Shown in pieces: positions 16,288 to 22,132 of a DNA stretch of 22,132 nt; position 1 is the stretch's first letter, and each line of letters starts with the position of its first letter. The notes beneath the pieces were generated by a model. That model was not told the DNA's origin. It saw only the letters and a program-made list of their open reading frames with translations, and searched no databases. Source of the stretch: CAZAPG01 sp964486935. Its GTDB lineage: Bacteria; Chloroflexota; Anaerolineae; 4572-78; J111. Position numbers and translations under genes: made by a program. The stretch lies in contig CAZAPG010000078.1 in NCBI GenBank assembly GCA_964486935.1, forward strand, positions 1 through 22,132. Direction: 5' to 3'.

Positions 16288-17193
16288 ATGCCATCCATCC
16301 GCCTCGCCCTTTGCTCAGACACCCATTTCTGGCCCGGCGCGACCCGCTGCTATAGTTCTCAAGAGAGCCAGCTTCAGCCCTGGTCGGAGCAGATTCAAGA
16401 CTCGCTGCTGGCGGAACTCAAAGCCGCCGCGCCGGATTTGGTTTTGCACCTGGGCGATTTCACCTGCGGCGGGGGTCACTTTGAAATGCCGCACCCTGAA
16501 TTTTTTAACACGCTGGCCGCCACCATCGAGGCGTTCCGCTCGCTGCCGGCGGAGTTTTACGGCCTGCCCGGCAACCACGATTGCCCGGAACGGGGCGACT
16601 GGTCTTTTGCTGCGCAGCAGCTTGGCCTGGAGCCGGGCCTGGGCCGCACTATCGACCTGCCCCAGGCCCGGCTGGTGCTGCTCAACGCCCAGGGGCACGC
16701 GCCGGAGCAAATCGCTGCCACCTGGCCTCGCGGCCCCAACGCCGGCTGGGTCAATCAGGCTGAGTTGGCCCGGCTGGACGACTCGCTGGCCGCCGCCGGC
16801 AGCCGGCCCGTTATCATCTTTAGCCACCAGTTGCTACAACCGTGGGTTGGCGACCAGCCCTGGAAAGATTTGTACGCCGTTGAAAACGCCGGGGCAGTGC
16901 TGGCGCTGCTGGCCCGTCACGGCAATGTGCGGGCCGTCATCCAGGCCCACGCCCACCGGCTGGATGTCCGGCAGGCTCCGGTTGGCCGGAGCGAGTGCTG
17001 GTTTGTTATTATCCCGGCCGTTATTGAGTATCCGCTGGCCTGGATTCAACTTGATTTAACCCCGGTTGACCTGCAAGTAGCGGTCCAAAAATTGCCGGTG
17101 CCGGAGTTGGCCGCCATCAGCCGGGATAGCGGCGATGGCCAGGGCTGGCGGGCCGGTCGACCCGAATGGAACAAATTCAGGATTCCTTTATGA
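16288..17193 (+). CDS. Calcineurin-like metallophosphoesterase
   Basis: A 301-residue dimetal phosphoesterase. All five signature blocks are present in order: CSDTHFW (Asp11, His13), HLGDFTCGGG (Asp57), GLPGNHD (Asn96, His97), IFSHQLL and QAHAHRLD. They form the two-metal site of the calcineurin-like fold. The start is ATG 16288, directly before the first beta strand; an upstream GTG at 16213 would translate an inverted repeat and adds nothing like the family. The ribosome site is weak. Its stop overlaps the start of HyuA-2 by four bases (ATGA), so the two proteins are translationally coupled and may act together. HyuA enzymes use ATP and may pass through phosphorylated intermediates, so a role in clearing a phosphorylated by-product is conceivable but is only an inference. 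Substrate could equally be a nucleotide or phosphodiester. Confidence 0.85.
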   Translation: MPSIRLALCSDTHFWPGATRCYSSQESQLQPWSEQIQDSLLAELKAAAPDLVLHLGDFTCGGGHFEMPHPEFFNTLAATIEAFRSLPAEFYGLPGNHDCPERGDWSFAAQQLGLEPGLGRTIDLPQARLVLLNAQGHAPEQIAATWPRGPNAGWVNQAELARLDDSLAAAGSRPVIIFSHQLLQPWVGDQPWKDLYAVENAGAVLALLARHGNVRAVIQAHAHRLDVRQAPVGRSECWFVIIPAVIEYPLAWIQLDLTPVDLQVAVQKLPVPELAAISRDSGDGQGWRAGRPEWNKFRIPL

Positions 17194-19304
17194 CCTCCAA
17201 ACAGACTATTCGCCTTGGGGCCGATGTTGGCGGCACCTTCACCGATGTCGTTCTTATCACCGCCGGGGGCGACCTGTGGCGTTACAAAGTACCCTCGACG
17301 CCGCCCAATTTTGAGCAGGCCGTGCTGCAAGCGGTCGAATATTTATTGAATCTGGCCGATTTGCCCGGCGCCGCCGTCACCGAAGTGGCCCACGGCACCA
17401 CCGTAGCCACCAACGCCGTGCTGGAGCATCGCGGCGCGCACACGGCCCTGATTACAACCCAGGGCTTTCGGGATGTGCTGGAACTGCGCCGCATCCGCGC
17501 CCCGCAAATGTATGATTTATTTTTCGACAAGCCCAAACCGCTGGTGGAGCGCTACCTGCGCTTTGAACTGCCGGAACGGATATCGGCCGCCGGAGAAGTT
17601 CTCAAAGCGGTCAACGAGGCCGACCTGCACGGGTTGAAAGAAAAGCTGGAACAGGAGCGGGTCGAGTCGGTGGCGGTCTGTCTGCTGCACGCCTACGCCT
17701 ATCCCCGGCACGAAATCCGGGTGGGCCAGTTTTTGGCCCGGCACCTGCCCCAGGTGCAGGTCTCGCTCTCGTCCGAGGTGCTGCGCGAGCGGCGCGAGTA
17801 CGAGCGCACCGCTACCACGGTGGTCAATGCCTACGTGCGCCCGGTGATGCAAAAATATTTGCAGGCGATGCGGCAGGGGCTGCGCGCCCAAAAAATAGAC
17901 GCGCCGTTGTTGATCATGCAATCGGCGGGCGGGCTGGCCCCGGAAGAAGAGGCCGGGCTGCGGCCGGTCTTTGTGCTGGAGTCCGGGCCGGCTGCCGGGG
18001 TGCTGGCGGCCAACTTTATGGCTAAACGGCTGGGGCTGAAAAATGTCATCACCTTTGATATGGGCGGCACCACGGCCAAAGCCGCCATGATTGAAGAGGG
18101 CCTGGTGGCGTACAGCCCGGAGTACGAAGTCGGCGCGTCGCTCTCTGCCGGCAACCGGCTGGTGGGCGGCGGCGGAGAGTTAATCCGCGCCCCCAGCATC
18201 GACCTGGCCGAGGTGGGAGCCGGCGGCGGCAGCCTGGCCTATCTGGACCGGGCCGGCGGTTTACGGGTTGGCCCGCGCAGCGCCGGAGCCATTCCCGGCC
18301 CGGCCTGCTACGGGCGCGGCGGCGCTGAACCGACCGTGACCGACGTCAACGTGGTGCTGGGTTACATCCGGCCCGGCAAGCTGGCCGATGGCGAGGTCAG
18401 CATCGACCCGGAAGCGGCCCGGCAGGCTGTTTTTGACCACGTGGCGCGTCCCCTGAATTTAAACCTGCTGCAAGCCGCCGAGGGCATCCACCGCATTGCC
18501 AACGCCCGGATGATGCGGGCGCTGCGGGCCGTCTCTACCGAGCGGGGGCGCGACCCGCGCGATTTTGCGCTGATGGCCTTTGGCGGCTCCGGCCCGGTGC
18601 ACGCCGCCGGCCTGGCCCGCGAGCTGTACATTGAGCAAACCATTATTCCGCCGCTGCCCGGCCTGTTTAGCGCGTTGGGGCTGCTCTTTTCCGGCGTGGA
18701 GCATCACAGCGTGCGCAGTTGCATGCTTTCCGGCCAGGGGCTGAACGCGCAGGCGCTGCGGCAAATCCAGGCCGAGATGCAGCGGGACATGCTGGCCCAG
18801 TTTCAGGCGGAGGGTTTCGCCGCTGCTGACGTGTCGCTAAATTACAGCGTTGATGCGCGTTTTCAGGGCCAGGCCTCGGAAATTAGAATCCCGCTGGCCG
18901 GCGTCAGCGCCGCCTCGGTAACGGACAGCGTGGTGCGGGCGCTGCAAACCGCCTTTGAAGATGAGCACGAACGGCTGTACGGCCACCGCTCCGACCCCGA
19001 TAACCCGGTTGAAGTGATAGCCGTGCGGCTGGTGGGCCGGGCCATCACCCACGAGCAGGCCGGCGGGCCGCTCAACCCGGCCGGGCAGCAACAGCCCGTC
19101 GAGACCGGCCTGAGCCGCCTCGCTTATTTTGGCGACTCGTGGGGCACGGTTGACACGCCGGTCGTCGCTCGGAGCCAGATAACGGGCGCAACTCGCGGCC
19201 CGCTGCTGATTGACGAGTATGACTCGACCACGGTAGTGCCGCCGGACATGCAGGTCCGGCTGGATAACGAGGGAAATATTGTAATGAGTCCGCTAAAGGG
19301 ATAA
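17190..19304 (+). CDS. hyuA: Hydantoinase/oxoprolinase family subunit A, second paralogue (HyuA-2)
   Basis: A 704-residue HyuA/oxoprolinase-A protein. Seen: ADVGGTFTD (11-19), AHGTTVATNA near 70, DMGGTTAK (290-297) and FGGSGPVH (464-471), the ATP-binding blocks of the ASKHA-type fold. It differs from HyuA-1 at many positions (for example AIPGPACYGRGG against ADPGPVCYGQGG), so the two are clearly diverged paralogues and not a recent duplication. The ATG at 17190 overlaps the phosphoesterase stop as ATGA and has AGGA seven bases upstream; an ATG at 17166 would add eight residues without a ribosome site. The amidohydrolase follows after five bases. It shares its operon with HyuB and so is the more natural HyuB partner. 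Confidence 0.92.
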   Translation: MTSKQTIRLGADVGGTFTDVVLITAGGDLWRYKVPSTPPNFEQAVLQAVEYLLNLADLPGAAVTEVAHGTTVATNAVLEHRGAHTALITTQGFRDVLELRRIRAPQMYDLFFDKPKPLVERYLRFELPERISAAGEVLKAVNEADLHGLKEKLEQERVESVAVCLLHAYAYPRHEIRVGQFLARHLPQVQVSLSSEVLRERREYERTATTVVNAYVRPVMQKYLQAMRQGLRAQKIDAPLLIMQSAGGLAPEEEAGLRPVFVLESGPAAGVLAANFMAKRLGLKNVITFDMGGTTAKAAMIEEGLVAYSPEYEVGASLSAGNRLVGGGGELIRAPSIDLAEVGAGGGSLAYLDRAGGLRVGPRSAGAIPGPACYGRGGAEPTVTDVNVVLGYIRPGKLADGEVSIDPEAARQAVFDHVARPLNLNLLQAAEGIHRIANARMMRALRAVSTERGRDPRDFALMAFGGSGPVHAAGLARELYIEQTIIPPLPGLFSALGLLFSGVEHHSVRSCMLSGQGLNAQALRQIQAEMQRDMLAQFQAEGFAAADVSLNYSVDARFQGQASEIRIPLAGVSAASVTDSVVRALQTAFEDEHERLYGHRSDPDNPVEVIAVRLVGRAITHEQAGGPLNPAGQQQPVETGLSRLAYFGDSWGTVDTPVVARSQITGATRGPLLIDEYDSTTVVPPDMQVRLDNEGNIVMSPLKG

Positions 19305-19309
19305 AGTCC

Positions 19310-20194
19310 ATGATTATTGACGTTCATACCCACACCCCGCTTTATCGTGACGCCGTTCCGCCGGAGCAGATGGTGATGAACCACATGTGGCGGCCCGACC
19401 GGCCGGTGCAGGCCACGGTAAGCTGGCAGGATTACATGGACAATATGGCCGGGGTTGACCGGGCCATTGTCTTTGGCATCGCCTGGAACCCCGACGGCAG
19501 CGGCAGCGGTTTAAGCCCCGGCGTCCCCAACTACACCGCCGGCAACCTCAACGACGACACCGCCGAGTTTGTAGCCGCTTACCCGGATAAACTGATTGGT
19601 TTCATGTCCGTGCATCCCTACGCCCCCACGGTGCTGGATGAGATTGAGCGCTGCCGCACCGATTTGGGGCTGCGCGGCATCAAGCTGGGGGCCAACTACC
19701 AAAATTACGACCCGCTGGACGACCGCGCCCTGAAAATTTACCGCCGGGCCGAGGAGTTGGGGCTGCCCATCCTGTTCCACACCGGCACCTCGCCGGTGCA
19801 GATGGCGCCCATCCGCTACTCCCACCCGCTGGTCATGGACCAGGTGGCCATGCGCTACCCCGATTTGAAAATGATTCTGGCCCATATGGGCCACCCCTGG
19901 CAGGCTGATACCTGCGTGGTCATCCGCAAACACCCCAACGTCTACGCCGATGTGTCGGCCCTCTTTTATCGCCCCTTCTCTTTTTACGAGGCCCTGCGCA
20001 AAGCCGCCGAATGGAACGTGCTCCACAAACTCCTGTTCGGCACCGATTACCCTGTCACCACGCCCCTGGAGAATTTCGACGCGCTGCGCCGCGTGAATCA
20101 CATCGTGGAAGGCACCAACTTCCCCCGCGTGCCGGAAGAGGCCATCGAAGCGATTATTAACCGCAACAGCCTGGAATTGCTGGGATTGGAGTAG
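19310..20194 (+). CDS. Amidohydrolase 2 family metal-dependent hydrolase
   Basis: A 294-residue TIM-barrel hydrolase of the amidohydrolase-2 group, which includes ACMSD-type decarboxylases and lactonase- or amidase-like enzymes. Seen: IIDVHTHT (His6, His8) on the first strand; GIKLGANYQ with Lys125; ILFHTGTSP with His157; ILAHMGHPW with His192; NVYADVSA; and LLFGTDYP with Asp246. These are the usual metal and catalytic positions, in order. AAGGG lies nine bases before the ATG, and only five bases separate it from the HyuA-2 stop, so it is tightly co-translated. It could hydrolyse or decarboxylate the ring-opened product. Whether it is a hydrolase or a decarboxylase cannot be told from sequence alone. 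Confidence 0.9.
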   Translation: MIIDVHTHTPLYRDAVPPEQMVMNHMWRPDRPVQATVSWQDYMDNMAGVDRAIVFGIAWNPDGSGSGLSPGVPNYTAGNLNDDTAEFVAAYPDKLIGFMSVHPYAPTVLDEIERCRTDLGLRGIKLGANYQNYDPLDDRALKIYRRAEELGLPILFHTGTSPVQMAPIRYSHPLVMDQVAMRYPDLKMILAHMGHPWQADTCVVIRKHPNVYADVSALFYRPFSFYEALRKAAEWNVLHKLLFGTDYPVTTPLENFDALRRVNHIVEGTNFPRVPEEAIEAIINRNSLELLGLE

Positions 20195-20211
20195 TCAAGA
20201 TTATCAAAGAA

Positions 20212-21954
20212 ATGCCAGTTATCAGAAGCCAGCTTATCATTGACAAAACCGAGGTGGTGGCCGAAAACGGCGTCGTTACCTCAATGCACCCGCTGGCTTC
20301 GGCGGCCGGGCTTGAAATTTTGCAGCAGGGCGGCAACGCCACCGACGCAGCCATTGCCACGGCTTTCGCCTCCGGGGTGGTCGAGCCGTTTATGAGCGGG
20401 CTGGGTGGCGCGGCCTACGGCATGGTGTACGATGCCGCCAGCAACAAAACTGTCACCTTTGACGGAGCGGTGATGGTGCCTCGGGCCGGCCGGGAGGATA
20501 TGTTCGACCTGCTGCCGGCCGGGGCCAAAGGGTCGGGCGCGTATGGCTGGCGCGGCACCAAAGGCGACGCCGCCGAAACCGGCTATCGCGCCGCGATTGT
20601 GCCGGGGGCCGTGGCTACCTACGCCAAAATGTTAGAGATGTTTGGCACCATGTCGCTGGCGCAGGTGCTGGCCCCGGCCATCCGGCTGGCCGCCGAAGGC
20701 TTTCCCGTGGATTGGTACGTGTTTGCCAACTGCGCGGCGGCGCTGCAACGGTTGCAACATTTCCCGCATATTATGTCGGTTTTTTACAAGCCCAACGGCG
20801 CGCCGTTTCAGACCGCCACGCGCGACGATATCAGCAGCGCCGACCGGCTGGTGCAGGCCGACCTGGCCCGCACCATGCAGCGTATCGCCAGGGAGGGGCC
20901 GGACGTATTTTACAGCGGCGAAATTGGACAGGCCATCGCCCGCCACGTTTCCGAAAATGGCGGCCTCATCACCGAACAGGATATGGCCGATTACCGGGTG
21001 CGCGTCCGCGAGCCGCTGGCAGTGGATTATCGCGGCTACCGCATCGAGATGATTTCCGAAAACAGCGGCGGCCCAACCGTCGCCCAGATGTTCAACATTC
21101 TGGAGGGGTTTGACCTGCCCGGCCTGGGCCACAACACGGCCCAATCGCTGCACCTGATTGGCGAGGCGATGCGGCTGGCCTTTGCCGACCGCTTTACTTA
21201 CCTGGGCGACCCGGAATTTGACCCCATCCCGCTGGCCGGGCTGCAATCCAAAGCTTACGCGGCGGCGCGTCGAGCAGCCATTGATTTGCGCCGAGGCCCC
21301 GTGGCCCAGCCGGTGGGCGACCCGTGGCCCTTTCAGCCGGGCGGCAAACCATCCCGCGCAACGCTGCGCCCCGGCGGCGATTACGCCGACCAGCACACCA
21401 CTCACCTCACCGTCATCGACCGGGAGCGCAACATGGTCTCGCTGACCGCCTCGCTGGGCCAGCGCTTTGGTTCGGGCGTGGTGGCGCCGGGCACCGGGGT
21501 GGTGTTTAATAACGGCATGATGTGGTTTGACCCGGAGCCGGGAAAAATCAACTCGATTGCGCCGGGTAAGCACGCCCTGCACGCCGGCGCCCCGGCCCTG
21601 GTGTTCGATGAGCGGGGGCCGCTGCTGACTGTGGGCGTTCCCGGCGGGCGAATGGTGCTGACCTCGGCCTTGCAGGTGATGCTCAACGTGCTGGATTACG
21701 GGCTGGGTATGCAGGCCGCCATCAGCGCGCCGCGCATCCACGCCGAAGTTGGCCCGCTCTGGATTGAGCCGCGCTTTCCGCCGGAAGTTATCGCCGGGCT
21801 GCGCCAAATCAGAGAGGACGTGGCCCTGCGGCCCGAAACCTTTTTGATTAGCTCATACTATGGCCGGCCCAACGGCATCCTGATTGACCGTGAAAGCGGG
21901 CTGCTGCGCGGCGGCGTTGAGCCGTACAAAATCAGCACGGCGATGGGATTCTAA
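20212..21954 (+). CDS. Gamma-glutamyltransferase-family Ntn hydrolase with an altered substrate pocket
   Basis: A 580-residue protein with the GGT fold: a self-cleaving precursor whose new N-terminal threonine is the catalyst. Seen: NATDAAIATAFASGVVEPFMSGLGG near 42-66; the processing site DQHTTHLTVIDRERN with nucleophile Thr396; FGSGVV; and the oxyanion pair in GVPGG (Gly478, Gly479). Aligned by eye with E. coli GGT, the residues that hold the gamma-glutamyl part are gone: Arg114 is Ala86, Asn411 is Gly416, Gln430 is Gly435, Asp433 is Trp438, and Ser462-Ser463 are His457-Ala458. There is no signal peptide, whereas classical GGT is periplasmic. It should still mature and cut an amide, but probably not a standard gamma-glutamyl peptide; a cephalosporin-acylase-like role is one option. 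Start ATG 20212 lies 17 bases after the amidohydrolase, with a weak ribosome site. Confidence 0.88.
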   Translation: MPVIRSQLIIDKTEVVAENGVVTSMHPLASAAGLEILQQGGNATDAAIATAFASGVVEPFMSGLGGAAYGMVYDAASNKTVTFDGAVMVPRAGREDMFDLLPAGAKGSGAYGWRGTKGDAAETGYRAAIVPGAVATYAKMLEMFGTMSLAQVLAPAIRLAAEGFPVDWYVFANCAAALQRLQHFPHIMSVFYKPNGAPFQTATRDDISSADRLVQADLARTMQRIAREGPDVFYSGEIGQAIARHVSENGGLITEQDMADYRVRVREPLAVDYRGYRIEMISENSGGPTVAQMFNILEGFDLPGLGHNTAQSLHLIGEAMRLAFADRFTYLGDPEFDPIPLAGLQSKAYAAARRAAIDLRRGPVAQPVGDPWPFQPGGKPSRATLRPGGDYADQHTTHLTVIDRERNMVSLTASLGQRFGSGVVAPGTGVVFNNGMMWFDPEPGKINSIAPGKHALHAGAPALVFDERGPLLTVGVPGGRMVLTSALQVMLNVLDYGLGMQAAISAPRIHAEVGPLWIEPRFPPEVIAGLRQIREDVALRPETFLISSYYGRPNGILIDRESGLLRGGVEPYKISTAMGF

Positions 21955-21985
21955 GGGCAATACTTTTCAAATAAGACATCGCGCA

Positions 21986-22095
21986 TGTCATTCTGAGCGA
22001 CCGTAGGGAGCGAAGAATCTCCAGGTAGCCTCCATAATTTGGCTGATAGCCCGAAGATTCTTCACTCCGCTGCGCTCCGTTCAGAGCAACTGTGA
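21986..22095. repeat. Dispersed inverted repeat of the TGTCATTCTGAGCGA type
   Basis: The left arm TGTCATTCTGAGCGA (21986-22000) continues to GCGAAGAATCTCC. The right arm begins near GAAGATTCTTCACTCCG and ends in TTCAGAGCAACTGTGA, an imperfect reverse complement of the left. This motif is a widespread noncoding repeat in many environmental bacterial genomes, as I know it. It lies about 30 bases after the last gene of the operon. The remaining bases to the window end show no gene. Confidence 0.75.
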
Positions 22096-22132
22096 TAAAA
22101 GTCAAATAGTCGATTAGGAAGTAGAGGGGTTC

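Noticed and set aside
1..22132. tRNA, rRNA, CRISPR array, insertion sequence, prophage or defence genes
   Set aside because: I saw no transposase or integrase motifs, no regularly spaced direct repeats and no tRNA-like cloverleaf. Every long gap is explained by promoters, leaders or short palindromic repeats.

Overview
The window is GC-rich bacterial DNA that most resembles a Chloroflexota (Anaerolineae-like) genome. The clues are a solute-binding lipoprotein with a Tat signal, a lipobox and a long Ala/Pro/Thr linker, and several kinds of short palindromic repeat in the gaps. This placement is inference from style; there is no rRNA or tRNA to confirm it. I read fifteen complete genes plus the last codons of a sixteenth, and they look like one catabolic region for an imported peptide- or amide-like compound.

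Layout. (1) Plus strand, 1-6102: the C-terminal tail of an Opp/Dpp-type ABC ATPase, a class III PLP aminotransferase of the glutamate-1-semialdehyde aminomutase type, an M81 (MlrC-like) metallopeptidase, an M19 membrane-dipeptidase-type enzyme and a first hydantoinase/oxoprolinase A subunit (HyuA-1). (2) Minus strand, read from 10699 down to 6106: solute-binding lipoprotein, DppB-type permease, DppC-type permease, and a FadR-type GntR/FCD repressor as last gene. This operon has no ATPase, and the ATPase whose end lies at the left edge could supply it. (3) Plus strand, 11048-21954: HyuB, a ceramidase-like protein, a CocE/S15-type serine hydrolase, a metallophosphoesterase, a second HyuA (HyuA-2), an amidohydrolase and a gamma-glutamyltransferase-fold protein. 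All enzymes lack recognisable signal peptides, so they probably act in the cytoplasm on what the ABC system imports.

Control region. The 348 bases between the lipoprotein gene and hyuB hold two divergent sigma-70-type promoters that overlap each other (plus: TTGACG-17-TATAAT; minus: TTGACA-18-TATAAT). A perfect palindrome, AAATGGT-CAA-ACCATTT, sits on the -35 box of the minus promoter and just past the start point of the plus promoter. Its core differs by one base from the E. coli FadR consensus as I recall it, and the regulator encoded in the window keeps the FadR DNA-contact arginines with the same spacing. The predicted mRNA leader of the lipoprotein gene (about 275 nt) contains a segment complementary to its own ribosome binding site and start codon, which suggests a second, translational layer of control.

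How the genes may work together (inference). A peptide, lactam, hydantoin or acyl-amide is imported, sensed by the GntR regulator, and opened by ATP-dependent HyuA/HyuB. It is then trimmed by the M81, M19, S15-type, amidohydrolase, ceramidase-like and Ntn-hydrolase enzymes, with the PLP enzyme acting on a liberated amino acid. The GGT-like protein keeps its catalytic threonine but has lost the residues that hold a gamma-glutamyl group, so the substrate is probably not a standard gamma-glutamyl compound. The exact substrate cannot be read from the sequence.
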